Of a stretch of DNA of 64,000 bases, positions 40,159-52,534 are shown piece by piece. The stretch spans positions 95,190,024 through 95,254,023 of the forward strand of contig CM022945.1 of NCBI GenBank assembly GCA_012931725.1. The letters run 5' to 3'. The position numbers and the translations under genes are program-made. Under the pieces are notes generated by a model that worked only from the letters and a program-made list of their open reading frames with translations, was not told the DNA's origin and did not search any database. The stretch comes from Litsea cubeba. Taxonomy: Eukaryota; Streptophyta; Magnoliopsida; Laurales; Lauraceae. Numbering within the stretch: the first letter of the stretch is position 1; each line of letters opens with the position of its first letter.

Positions 40159-43100
40159 CTAAATGCGTCCAGGCCTATTGAGAGTTACCATGCGACCAGA
40201 ACCACCTTCCATTTGCGATCCCCTGACAGAGGAACCAGTCTGATATGGAATCCTGCCAACACCTCCACGAGTATCTTGGTAACGATTGCTCTGGTAACCA
40301 CCTGAATATCCAGTAGAGCCTCGTTGCCCCTGCCCAGCCCAATCCCTAGAGAACCCTCCTCCCATAGCCTGCCCTGAAGCTGACGTCCTTCCGCCGACAC
40401 GTGAACCATACCTCCTCCTCCTCCTCCTCCTGGTCTTCCCTGTGGAACAAAGTTTTCTTGCCATCTACCTCCTGCTGCACCAGCATACTCCTGACCTTCC
40501 CTCCTCCGAGGGAGCCCATCTAACCCTCCACCAGTCTTTGCCTCAAATGCCTTCTCATTGGTGTCTGCAAGAACTGAGAGTTTCTCAGTCAGCTGGAACG
40601 CAAGTGCTTGTAGCCGTGTGTGCTCCACATTGTGGAAGATAATGCACCGAGTTGGTTGGTCCCAGCTCGCATGTAGTTCTTCTGTGATCATCATTTTGCT
40701 AACAATGCTGTGGACATTAGCTTCAGAAAGGTCAAACATCGCTGTGAGTTGATCCAAGCTTAATGAATCGTAACATGAAGAGTAAGTAAACAAGTAGGTC
40801 CGCAGCGCCTCTTCCTTGATCTTACACTTGAGCATCTCCAGCACACTTTCTCTGTTCCTGAGGAGCTTCCAAATATCCAGGGAACTTACCACATCAAAAG
40901 CTTTTTGAAAGTCTCCCTTACTAAGAGCTCTAGTGGCAGCCATGACATGGTCACGAACATTCTCTGGAGGGCCAACAAAAGTCTGCCTCTCGCTAACCTC
41001 AAGTAACCTACGGAATGTCTTGCTAATAACTTTCCGTTTAGCATCGTGTGTGTTTGCAGCCATGTTGGGAACCTCCAGAAGCATTGCACATATCAGATGC
41101 ACAGCCTCCAAGAGTTCAAGGTTTATGTGCATATGATATGGCATCTGCCGCCTCCTTTCCAGTTTTTCCTGATGTGAAGACAAAAAATATCACAAGTTCC
41201 ATATGTGGCAAATGTACCATAAGCAAAAGTTTAAAATGGGATAAAACACTAATCATACAAAAGATGTGTGCCTGAACCATATGAATTGAATCTAACAAAG
41301 TACTTCTGAAAAAAAAAAGTTAAATGATTAGGATGCACACAAGCATCCATCAACCAACAAAATTAGGAAGTGGGGAACAAGGCTAGTTGAGTGTGCCTTG
41401 CAGTAAAGTAACATAAACATCACCAAAACAAAATAAGGGCCTGGTGCGGGTTTTAGAATAGCACTAGGATTAAAGCCTCACCAAGGCTGAGAATCAGTTG
41501 TTTCTGAACATTCAGAGAGAACCCTCGGAAGCACACATGCACGTGCAGATAGCAAGTAAAAGATTTAAACCTACTGGCATATAGCATTGCTAAACTTGCA
41601 ACAGAAGGCTCTACAGAAGCATGAGAATGATTGAAGGTGTAGGATTTGAAAGCCATTACTTATCTCTGTGAAAATATGGTAACCATCAATCAATGGAGGT
41701 ATCGCATTGGGGCCCCAAAGTTATCCAAATTCTTACCCATCACAAAGCAGAATGAGAGCCAAGTTTTCCATTATCAATAGGCAGGCCTACAGAACTAGGA
41801 TGAGTCAAATTTGGGTCACTGTCAATAGACAAGTTGGGAGGTCACGAGTGTGAGGGGCTGAGATAACCGTAAGGGGGGCAAGGTCAGCCCCACAGGATTC
41901 CTGGAAATTTGAGAGAGTATATATTATGATGATGGCAAGAACTACAAAGAAATCATTCACTCTTGGATAATGGTACCAATAGATAGTCACCACACTTTTT
42001 AAACAAATAAACCCTTCTCAGCAGAAATAGAAAACATACAGAATGTCATAAAGTGCCACATTATGTGACCTCTACAAAGTGGTGGTTAAAGTTTAAAGAT
42101 ATATGAAAATCAAACTGTCAAAATTAAACTATGACATCAACAATAAAAAAGCGAGCAAGTACGAACAATTGTAACAGGAATACACATCTCCATAACATGA
42201 GCATTTCTGCTGCTTGCATCTCATTGCAAACAGACGTGCAAATTCAGATGTGCAAACAGAAATATTTAGCAACATCATCAGAAAGCATGTTAATCATGTC
42301 AATTTAAACATACGAACAACATAAATGTTCAACAAGCAGTAACATGAATATCATAAGCATCCAACCATGCACATAGCGTGATGTTAAGGCACTGTCCCAC
42401 TAGGGGACAGGTCCGAGAATCCAGTCCATGAGGACTTTACGGATTATGAAATAATGTAATAATGACAGGAAAATGAAGAATGATCATACAAATCCATGAC
42501 ATAGTACAAAACCCCGAAACAAAGCAGCATGTCCAAGTATCACAAAACAAAAAAGGACACATTATCATTTCTACAAGAGTAGGAAGCTTGTTTGCTGTCA
42601 ATGAAAGCAAAACATATAAATTTAATATATGCAAGCAACTAATGAAAAAGATTATGTGAAGTTGATATAAAATAAATATTGAAAACCAAACCTGCTCAGG
42701 AGTCTTTTCATGGTAACGACTTTGTGAAACTCCTTGAGCGAGTAGCTCTTTCACCCTTCCACCGGAATACAGTTCAGAAAGGCAACCATGTGCTTCTGTA
42801 ATAAGAGATACTCTAAATGCACACAGACCAAGTTGTGCCATAGCCCTGTTAAAGAGTATCTGGGTTGAAATGTCCATATGTTGTACCCCGTCCTGCAAAT
42901 GACTCATTAGTAACAAGTCACGGGCCGTTGAGAACTCATCCAAGATTGCATGGTGGTAAATATCACAGAGCATTGCACGAGCTTTAGTCCGCTCGTCCCC
43001 ATGCTTGTATATGAGCGAAACAAGTATATCCATCAATGTCCTACTATTCTCCGAAAAGTAGGCTTTCGAGGCACAAGCTCGGGCGTAACAACAAAGGGAG

Positions 43101-44640
43101 GTCGTCCTCTACTTTCCTCAACTAGTTGAGGCTCATCTGAATCTGCATCCCCACTTTGCCCACCAGTTGTGCCATCCTGCTCCACCATGCTCCTCAAAGC
43201 ATCATAGACCCCTTGAGGCTTATAATACACAAGTTCAACGCGCCTTAATGCCACCTTTGCAGCTGCCTTAAAATCTCTTATTCTTTCCAAATAATTCTGA
43301 ACATTCTGTGCAAGGACAAAAAACAATGGCTCATCCCTGAGCCTCTCCACATATTCCTTAGTGTGGGGATCAATACACTGCAAGCTCTTGAAAAATTCAA
43401 CATCAATTCTCTCTAAAAATGACGCCATATTCCCCCATACATGAATTGTCCCTTTATAGTCAGCACCCTTCTGAGTCTCATTCTCTTCAGGCTCAGCCGA
43501 GTCATCAACTGCAATGTTTGGATGTTTCTCGAGAATATCCAGTACCATGAGCATGTTATCTATACATTTTTTCCACACACTTATAGGCATGTGACCACTT
43601 AGACTTGGGTTCACATCAAACTGTGCAGAGACAACATTGAATAAGACCTCAAGCTTCTGCGCAGGGGTCTTGGCAACTCTTGTCAAAAAAGTGAGTTGTT
43701 CAACCTGCTCAACCCTTCCAGTCCCCTTCCGACCCCTAGCAGCAACAATCTCTTTGAGCTTCTTATCAACTATGTCCCATGTGATCTCACTTGGGTCTTT
43801 CATAAATTGTTTGTCCATGAGCTTATCTTTCCTGCTCATTTGCTTCTGCCAATCCCCACCACCCCCCAATTGATTATCTCCTTCGTCCCCTTCTCCATCA
43901 CTACTTTCATCCTCCAAATCTGACATGATTGCATTCGGGTCTTCTGCCACATCCGACCCTGAACCATCATCGTCGTCGTCATCCTCTTCCACTTCTCCCT
44001 CGTCACTCTCAGGTTTCTCTCTATATTTATTAATCAGATCCTCAAATTGCTTGTTATTCTTCTTAAGTTTCTGCTTCATTGAATTCAAAGCCTTGGCGTT
44101 ACTGCTGCTCATCTTCTTCTTAGCTTCCTTGTTTGCCATTGCCTGAGCTAGAAAATCTTCCAACATGACCAGAGCTTTGATATAGAGATTTGGAACCTTA
44201 TCCGATTCAGTGACCCTGATGACCTTCTCGAGCTGTTTGTTCATTTTGTCAAAGTGCTCTTGGAGGCTAACCCAGTCATTGATCTTCATTGCGTTCTTCA
44301 TCTGATCAACAGTGGCCGACATCTCCTCAAACCGCTTGTCTTTGGCAGATCGAACAACCCGGCGCTGGCCATCGGAATCATCACTATCACTGGCATTGCC
44401 TTGCAAGTATCTGTTTCCAGCCAAAGCACCAGCAGATTCTCCTCCTCCGACCCTCTCGTCGGCCCCCTCATCGCCATAATCACTAACCTCCTCTTCCTCG
44501 GAGTCACTGTCACCCTATAAACAAGAAAAATTACACTTTTTCCGTGAGATTTTTTCATTTCTTTGCTGTTAAATAAAAATGGAAAAGGAGAGTTAAAGTT
44601 GGAGCATCTAATGCACCTGTGTCCAGAAACGGGATGCCAT
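40159..44640 (-). CDS. EIF3C: Eukaryotic translation initiation factor 3 subunit C
   Basis: Core subunit of eIF3, which binds the 40S ribosome and recruits the 43S complex through eIF1 and eIF5. Three coding exons on the minus strand: 44617-44640 (MASRFWTQ), 42692-44514 and 40159-41168 (TAG at 40159-40161). The N-terminal part has the expected Ser/Glu/Asp-rich tracts, then the eIF3c N domain (DWVSLQEHFDKMNKQLEKV, LMDILVSLIYKHGDERTKARAMLCDIYHHA). Exon 3 starts EKLERRRQMPYHMHINLELLEAVHL and contains the PCI domain (ALRTYLFTYSSCYDSLSLDQL, IFHNVEHTRLQALAFQL), then a Gly/Arg/Ser-rich tail ending GRMVTLNRPGRI. About 952 residues are expected. Two one-base losses break the frame: at the A-run 43054-43057 on the plus strand, and within the CTC repeat near 40411-40437. 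Conservation is strong on both sides, so I annotate one gene. The breaks may be assembly errors. Confidence 0.93.
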
Positions 44641-46090
44641 TATTTTGCGTAACTTGAATCAAAGGCACAAACCTGTACGAATAAAACAGAGAAATACTGC
44701 TTCAAAACAATAAATAAACAAATGGAACATTCAGGAGAAAACCCAAATCCGGATGCTTGAAAGCGAAAGAAATCTCAAACCCCCAAAAATCCAAAGTTGG
44801 TCCCCTGATCAATGTTTTAAAAATTGGACTGTAGGGCAAATTGGTGGAATGGAAAGTTTGGTTCCATCTGGTTCAACCATCCGGTTTAACTTGGCTAAAC
44901 TGTGACATAAAAATAATAAATTTATCAAAATATTTTTCGATAAATAATAGCGGTCCAACAGGTTCACATCTTCATTTTTAATAATTTTTATAATTCATAA
45001 AACTAATAATTTTCATCATTTTCTTTTACTAGTACTCCAATTTGGATCCAAGCAGATCGGTGAAGGTATAGGTTTCAGTTGAACTCAGTTTGACGGGCCG
45101 GTTCACTCCAATTTTAATTACAGTGCCCCCTAACCCATGATTGTCATGGATCCAAGCCCCGCATAGAGGTTCTCACCTAGCTTAAATAAGCATGTTGCTT
45201 ACCTGATCATTACTAGAACGGCCCACACCTGTGCCGTCTTCCTAGTGAGGGTTTTCTTTGACAAAAGCGTCACAGATATCGGCTCGAATCGCGCCGATTC
45301 AAATTCAAATGGTAGTTTCTAAATCCGGTTAGATCTACTGTGCCAAAAACGTTACGTTTTCATGGAATCTATAAATCCTTTCCTTAGATTTCCGATATCC
45401 TGCAAGATCTTCCTGCTGATAATAACCATCTTCATATTTCCCAGTGAAGTGGTCTCTTCTCATCCATTTGGCTCGGGAGCATAATTAGGGTTTTCAATCT
45501 GGGGTTTTTCAGTAGCCGTTTGTTTTCTAGCAAAGGAAAAAAAAATATTGGGTTTCCATTCTTCTCTAGGAATAACCACATTTGCCTGAAATCCTAGAAA
45601 TACAAAAGGCCATGTTTGGATTTGAAAGCTCCTGTCTTTAGTAATTTACTAAACTCTATGTGGAAGGATTCTACCAAGAAGTCTCAAAACCCCAAAAATC
45701 CAAACCAAATTCTCTCTACAATCCTTCCACATAGAGTACAGTAAAGATCACTTTTTTTTTCCATGGAAAATACAATCAGACCCAAAGCTTTAGGGTTACT
45801 ATTACAACCTTCATTGATTTTACAAAGAAAATTAAGATTTCAGATCCAAGCATCCCCCATTTTCACTTCACCACATACTATAAAAAAAAGGGGAATTTAA
45901 ACAAAAGGAAGAAGAAACCCTAGAAAGAGGTAGAAGAAATACCTCCAAAGCAGAGAGAGATCGCAGAGAGCGGGGTCTGAAGGATAATCGATGAGACGTG
46001 AGAGAGAGAGAGAGAAGACGAGAACCAGAAAGAGAGAGAAGGCGATAAGAGTACAAAATTTGTAATGGGAGGATCGATTTAGGGTTTTTT
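44641..46090 (-). other. eIF3c 5' leader with intron
   Basis: The leader exon of about 140 bases (45943 to about 46080) ends CTTTGGAG|GTATTT. The intron runs to the acceptor at 44673-44674 (TCGTACAG), and 32 bases of leader precede the ATG. The intron holds the hAT-like element H at 44810-45125 and a near-duplicate pair of blocks around 45650-45740. Confidence 0.6.
44810..45125. mobile_element. Probable old hAT-like element H in the eIF3c leader intron
   Basis: Ends CAATGTTTTAAAAATTGGA and, inverted, CACTGTAATTAAAATTGGAG. The flanks CCCCTGAT and CCCCCTAA agree at only five of eight bases. Subterminal GGTTCAACC/CCGGTT blocks resemble the other elements here. This is a weak call. Confidence 0.45.
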
Positions 46091-46125
46091 CTAGGGCTTA
46101 TGCAGCGGGAACGGGCCCAATGGCC
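46078..46125 (-). promoter_or_regulatory. eIF3c promoter: telo-box and site II
   Basis: On the minus strand, AAAAAACCCTAAA (46078-46090) is a telo-box, and TGGGCCC (plus-strand GGGCCCA, 46113-46119) is a site II element. This pair is typical of plant promoters for translation-machinery genes. No clear TATA box. Confidence 0.6.
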
Positions 46126-46132
46126 AATGGGT

Positions 46133-46210
46133 TAGAGGTGATCATGGGCCGGGCCTGGATAAATTATCTGGGCCGGGCCTGGATAAATTATCTGGGCCGG
46201 GTTTCGATTA
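46133..46210. mobile_element. Solo end of a hAT-like element with GGGCCGGGCC repeats
   Basis: TAGAGGTGATCATGGGCCGG resembles the TAGGGGTG ends of elements C, D and F. It is followed by two copies of a 24-bp unit containing GGGCCTGGATAAATTATC. The opposite end was not found. Confidence 0.45.
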
Positions 46211-46308
46211 AGTTATAAAAAGCCCAAGATCCGGTCTGGCCTCAGTAAAGGGTGAGTGCTGTTGGCACCGCATATTTATCTCTCCCCACCGCACTAGAAG
46301 ACACTCCT

Positions 46309-46836
46309 CCCTCCTCCTCCTCCCTCCCTCCTCTTCCCTTCCTCTCCCACCCTCTTCCCTCCCCCCCACCCCGCATCTCCGGCGGGGAGGGAGCCCCGGC
46401 CAGCAGCCCGCGGCGGGCTCCCTCTCCCTCCTCTTCCCTTCCTCTCCCGCCCTCCACCCTCATCTCCCCCCCAGTCTCCGGCGGGGAGGGAGCCCCAGCC
46501 GACAGCCCGCGGCGGGAGCCCCGGCCGGCTGGCCGGTCCCCCTCCCCCTCCCCCTCCCTCTCCCTCTCCCTTCCATTTTCTTTCCCTCTCTCCCTCTCTC
46601 CTTCCCTCTCCTTCCCTCCCTTACTCCCCCTCCCCCTCCCCCTCCCAGTCACCGAGAGAGGGAGAAGAGGGAAAGAAAATGGAAGGGGAGTGAGGAAGAA
46701 AGAGGGAGGAAGACCGGCCAGCCGGCTGGGGCTCCCTCCCCGCCGGAGACTAGGGGGGTTGGGGGGAAGATGAGGGAAGAGGGTGGAGGGTGGGAGAGGA
46801 AGGGAGGAGGAGGAGGAGGGCGAGGGAGGAGGGGTA
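46309..46836. repeat. GC-rich foldback repeat upstream of eIF3c
   Basis: The pyrimidine-rich left side (46309-46630) and purine-rich right side (46655-46836) form a long imperfect inverted repeat centred near 46640. Examples: TCCATTTTCTTTCCCTC is matched by GAGGGAAAGAAAATGGA, and TCTCCGGCGGGGAGGGAGCC by its inverse at about 46728-46749. The left arm is itself partly duplicated (46309-46422 and 46421-46517). The Pro/Ser- and Gly/Glu-rich frames here are by-products. Confidence 0.8.
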
Positions 46837-46859
46837 GTTTATGAAAAACTTTTTTTTTT

Positions 46860-49047
46860 CTATGGGAAGAGAGGTTTTCGTGGTGTCAATAGAGTCTCTT
46901 TTTTTTATTTATCACGTGAGAGACCATATATGCCCGATCTGACAAACGGGCCCGGCTAATTCGGGTCGGATCGTATGTGGGGCCACTTTTTTGAAATTGA
47001 AGTTGGAGCTTGGCTTCTTAGAAGATGGAGTTGGATAGACTTTTTTTTTTTTTTTGGTATACATGGACAAAATTGGCCCTGCCCTGTGATTAAGCTTCTA
47101 AAACAAATGAATAAAATTAAATTAAATTATATATTTCAGATACGTAAGGGCCCACTTTCTCTTGCAAATACGGTATAATTCATTTCAATCTAAAGCATTG
47201 AAATCATTGTGTGCCCAAGATTTAATAGACTAAAAAGCACTAACAAATAATAATTTCATTTATTAACAGATTAAAAGGCGCAAAATAATGTTGTTACACT
47301 CTTCAATTTTCATTTATGACATGATGCGATTCTGCTCATGGGGCCAACTTACTTCATATTCAAACTTGATTTTTACTTAAATTACATTTAAGTGCAAACT
47401 TGATTTTTATGTGGATCACATAATTTGAATTAAGTGGGGTCCAAACAATGAAAATCTAATTTCTTAGTTTTCTAGTGCCCAGTTTTCATTTAAAATAACC
47501 TCATTTTGTTCAAATCACATAACTAAAATTAAAATGGGTCAAAATATTAGAAATAAATATTAATTTTTTATTTTACTTATTTATAATTAATGAATGATCA
47601 TTCTACAATCTAAGCTAATAGATGTATACAATATATATAGATTGACAAGCATATGCATGTATCTTATTTATGAAAATCACACCATTCTTTAGCATTGAGA
47701 AAACCAAAAAATCATACATGGATTAAAGAATAAATTCATTAATTTTAAACAAGAAAAAAAATTGGGAAAATCATTTTCATACCCAATATTTTGATCCATT
47801 TCAATTTGCTTTATGTGATTTAAATAAAAATTAGGTGTTTTAGGTAAGAAACAAGTTTAAGTATCAGTTGGGTTTGAATATGTTGAATCAACCAAAATAA
47901 AAATCATTAAAAAGTACAAATAAACTGGTTGTTTAACTAGTAGGGATAAACAATGGTCCTGAATATTTGAAAAACTCAAATTGAGAAATTAAATTTGTGT
48001 CCAGTATTAATTATGTTGCATTTACATATACTCTCGTTAATTTGACACCAATCTTAATTATACTCATTGTTGAAAATGAATTTTATAAAAAAAATAAAAA
48101 TTGTAACTTAAGAAACAATTAAACTTCAAGGCCCCTAAATCAATGGTCATGCTGATCTAATTGAAATGATTGACATGCATCCAAGGGAGTCTCACAAGAA
48201 ATTTAGACTTAGCTTGCAACCTAAGAGGCACCTCTCAGCAAAATGTAACCACTTGTGCTGATGTCTCTCATGAGATGGTATATGTAAGTATGTATATGCA
48301 TATATAGTCAATTCAGAACATTAGCATCCAATGGTTAAAAATGTCAGATATGTCCAATACTAAGAGATTGCTAATTAACACTTCTCTGTTGTGCTGAATC
48401 ACATTGGTTATCGAATGTGAGGAAGCTGCAATTTCTCATGCATACCATCCATCCCAAAATATTTCCAATAAAGCCAACTGCAATATCGACCTCAAAAATA
48501 AAAAAAAAGTAAATATGCGTAAGGCCTTGGAACAATTTCTATTAGAAGTTCCTAGCATTCTATAGATTACAGTTGCAGACAAATTTAGAATGTTGGAATG
48601 GTGATACAGGTCACTACTCCAACTGGGCATCCAACAGGCCCTTCTATGAATTTGCCAAACATAAAAATCACTAGTTGAAACAAGATACTGAAAACGACAC
48701 CAAAGGAAAAACAAAATTGAGTGGAGGACTATAGTAACACTGCTAATGGGCTGCATCATCTGATTAAAGTGATTTATGGGAGTTTCATATCAGTTTGGTT
48801 ACAAGGTGAATCTTAATCACAAGATATCTCAACTTGAATGTAATTATGACTAAAGATATCACACTTACCTCATTTTTTTTAACAGAGAATCCAAATCAGG
48901 GTGGTATTTGCATAAATTGGTTCATCGGTTCAAAGCATTTCATTGCAGGTGGTAATGTTATTCTCACCAAATGACCAAAACCCAAATAAGAAAGCAATAG
49001 AAAATGTGGCACCCAAAACTATTTCCTTTACAAAAACTTTGGTCTTA

Positions 49048-49051
<4 letters not shown>
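46860..49051. other. AT-rich intergenic region, no gene recognised
   Basis: Between the eIF3c promoter and the 3' end of the aldo-keto reductase gene. Low-complexity AT-rich DNA, with a short (TA)n near 47627 and T-runs at about 47041. Frames here resemble no family I know. Confidence 0.6.

Positions 49052-49124
<73 letters not shown>
49052..49124. repeat. (GA)n microsatellite adjoining a stop codon
   Basis: About 36 GA units end directly at the stop codon (49125-49127) of the aldo-keto reductase gene, so its 3' UTR opens with a (CT)n tract. Confidence 0.97.
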
Positions 49125-49127
<3 letters not shown>

Positions 49128-52100
49128 TATTTCACCATCCCAAAGCTCTTCAAGACTCTTGTAAGGACTAAGTGATTCATGAACCACAAACCCTCCTCGT
49201 AGAAGCCTTGCCTGCACCAATCCAGTCAAACACATTGTGAGAGAACTATGAAAGTTTGACATTGCCCATAGTCTATAGGCAAGTGAAAACCACCTGTTTT
49301 TCAAGCCTTATTTTGGAAAACCACTAATTTTTTGTGGAAAAAATTTCTATGGCCTTTTTTCACACAATTTTTCACCTACTGCTTGACACATGATAATTGG
49401 TTTGACAGACTTACTTTTTCTAGGATGCTTACTCTCAGAGGTATCCAATACATCAAGAGTGTAATCTGATTTACTGTAGGTTAAAAAAATTGAGATATAA
49501 AAGTGAATTGATGTGCACCACACTCTTTAAAACATATTTTGCAAATTCGATTAATCCATGCATTTAGCAACTTGGTACTGATGATCATTTAAGCATTCAT
49601 CTGATGCACACCACAGAGACTAGCAAATCACGCAAACAGATATTCATTCACATCTATGTATTTGTATCATCATCACGATTTGAGATTATTTATGTATGTA
49701 TAAAATTGTATATGAGCTCGCATAGTGACATCAATTCATTTTTCATGCATGCTTCCGTGCACAGACATATTTTACCTGAGGGATCTCAGAAAGCTTCAAG
49801 AAGAGATGTTGTGGGATGGACCAGCCAAATAAATCGAGATTCTCTTTGATTCTAGTTTCATTTGTGCTCTTCGGTAGAACACTGTGGCCGCTCTGAAGGC
49901 CCCAACGAAGAGCAATCTGTGCTGGGGACTTGTTGAGTTTCTCTGCTGTTTCTATTAGAGTTGGATCCTTCAAGATATCACCTTTGATCCAAGACCCTGG
50001 AGATCCAAGAGGGGAATATGCCTGCAGTATGCAATAGGCTGCAGATGTCAATCTAGTCTAAAGAAACTTTCTGAAAAGCATATAGATATTGATTGATTCC
50101 AAACAAAAGCTAAGTGACATTAAATTGAATGATGCATTTGTTCGAGAGTGAATGGCGTTTCTTTGATATTAAATTGCAGATATAATTACTAATTACTATA
50201 ATATTGTTCACTGAGTTAAAGAAAGACTATGAAACATAAGGGTGGAGTTTGTGTGACTTCTGGAAGATACCGAGAGATGGACACCGGTGGAGCGGCAGAA
50301 GTTGTGGAGCGCTGGTTGCTGCCAGACAGGGTGGCACTCCACCTGGTTCACAGCCGGCGGCACCTTTGAAAATGACAGTAGGTCCTGCAGCTTCTTTGTT
50401 GAGAAATTGCTCACGCCAATCGCACGTGCCTGCCCTGAAGCGTACAAGCCCTCCATGGCACTCCATGTCTCAGGAAGACATAGTGGGAGCATCGAATCAG
50501 ATTCAAAGCCCCGTGATCCCGGTTTAGTCCGAAATGGCCAATGAATCTGCATTTATTTTCTAAAACTCTCTCACACAGTATTACATATGGTTGAGAATTG
50601 AGATCACAACTATCAGATTGGCCCAATGATTATAGGTCCATACAGCTCAAAAATCCCACGACAGTCGTCAATCCATCTTTGATTGTTAGAACATTTTTTT
50701 CCTGATTTGAACTTCTTCTTCATCGTCCGTGTGAACAGTCCCACTTTTGAGCTAAAGACACCACACTTGGGCCCACATGATAGATTCATGAGTGCCTATA
50801 TTAAATGTAATCAGGGCTGAAAGGAAGAATACCAGATACAAATCAACATAGTCCAACTGCAAGTCCTCCAATGTCTTACTCAATGCCTTTGAAACATCTT
50901 CCGGTGAATGATCACTACACCTGTTCATGAATTTAAGCTTACAGTAACAAGAACAAACGAGAGGAAGATATATCTTATGATGCTTTTTTTTTCCCTGTGA
51001 AGTGTTTGAGAGAAGAACAATTCATTTTCATCGCACATTAGACAAGAAAATTGGGTGGATGTGCTCTATCAAACTTGCCCCTTTATCATTTTTCTTGGTT
51101 TTAAATCAAGAATAAGAAAAAGAATAAAAAAGAGAACGTGAAAGAAAATCAAAATACCATAGCTTGGATGTAATCCACATCTCATTACGTTTAACGGCAC
51201 CATTTGAAAATAGTTGTTTCAAAGCAGCCCCAACCTGCACCATGCCAAAACAAGTGATCTAACAAGTACCAAAAGATTAGGTTGTTTCAATTGACATAAT
51301 TCTGCTCATGGATCGACCCCAATCTATGGTCACTGGCATTCAAATGGATGTTTATAAAGCCCAGTCAACTACAAAGGTCAGTAGGCAAAAGTCCATTGCC
51401 CTGAGTCCCTGACCCATTATTAGAATCTTCTAACCTCTGTAACTTTTGCTATTGCCTTCGCAGTTTGGATGGTATAGGTTGACTACATGTATCCCACATG
51501 TATGAATTATGATAGATGCATCATCTTTACATCTTTTTAAAGGAGTTTTATTTATGTTCATTAATGGGTTCCCTTTCTTTATTCGGTATTGAATTCCTAG
51601 GATTTCTAAGCAATGCCTTTCTATCAAGGGAGCAAGAAATGAAGGGTTAAAGGTGAAGGATCACAATGGACCATCAAATAATCTTCCCTTGGAAAGAAAT
51701 GTCAACCCACCTATCATCTAAGTAGATTAAATCCCAGGAAAGTCATGATCCCATATGCGTCTCCACCTTAAACCCATCACTCCTAACCTCCTTAATACTC
51801 TTTCAATATAATCCCTTTTACTATGAATTCCTAGGAATTCAATATGAAGCAGCAAAATGGATCCACAAAAATCCACCTCCAAGTTTTCCATGGCAAATTG
51901 GAATATGTAAAGAGAATGTGTGGTAACTAAATGTCGAAAGAGTAGGTTCTCACCTCCTTTTCATTGTCATAAACTCGAGCACAGTCTATATGCCTGTAAC
52001 CAGCCTGCAAAACCAAACCCACCCACGCTACATGAAAATGAATGCCGAAACCCCCTTTTTATTGGTAGTAAAAAACATAATGCCCAAATCCTCATTGCTT

Positions 52101-52402
52101 AAAACACAATGCCCAAATACCCATTTCTTAAAACATAATTCCTACAAATAAAGAGGCACACTTCCTTCCTTCTGCTACACAACATGAGAATGTTGAGAAA
52201 TCATTCAATACAGCCTTTTCATTAATTTGCATTTGTGCTAAGTGCCACCTCTAACAACACCTACCTTAACGGCTGCTATGACAGCATCTCCAACGACGCC
52301 CGGCTCGGCTTTCCACGTTCCCAATCCGACAGCCGGCATCTTCACACCCGTGTTCAGTTCAAAGAAGAATGGCCCAGATTCAGACTCTCTTTCACAGTCC
52401 AT
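49125..52402 (-). CDS. Aldo-keto reductase, AKR4C type
   Basis: NADPH-dependent reductase of aldehydes and ketones; plant AKR4C enzymes detoxify reactive carbonyls and reduce sugars and steroids in the cytosol. Seven exons on the minus strand: 52265-52402, 51954-52004, 51158-51234, 50833-50920, 50271-50546, 49776-50021, 49125-49211. All junctions are GT-AG and in phase, giving 320 residues, the usual family length. The catalytic tetrad is present: D53 (HIDCARVY), Y58, K87 (TSKLW), H120 (IHWPF). Also seen are FELNTGVKMPAVGLGTW, ARAIGVSNFSTKKL, VNQVECHPVWQQ and the NADPH-binding LPKSTNETRIKENL. I chose the ATG at 52402 (MDCERESES); an in-frame ATG at 52432 would add ten residues. The gene looks intact. 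The 3' LTR of a same-strand retrotransposon ends 690 bp upstream. Confidence 0.95.
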
Positions 52403-52522
52403 CCCTAAACTAAGTAGAACAAAACCACCCATCAAACAATCTTCAATTAGAACCAGTTAGCCAATCAACAACTAGCAATTACACCTTGAAACACCCCCAC
52501 CCACACACACACACTGGAAATT

Positions 52523-52534
52523 GGTATATATACA
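52523..52534 (-). promoter_or_regulatory. TATA box of the aldo-keto reductase gene
   Basis: TATATATAC on the minus strand, about 125 bases upstream of the chosen ATG, which implies a leader of about 90 bases. The region from here to the LTR at 53092 contains no other feature I recognise. Confidence 0.55.

Noticed and set aside
46242..46773. Frames of 136 and 173 residues, rich in Pro/Ser or Gly/Glu/Arg
   Set aside because: They arise from the pyrimidine/purine foldback repeat.
48436..48759. 107-residue minus-strand frame in the intergenic region
   Set aside because: No domain, no splice context, and AT-rich surroundings.
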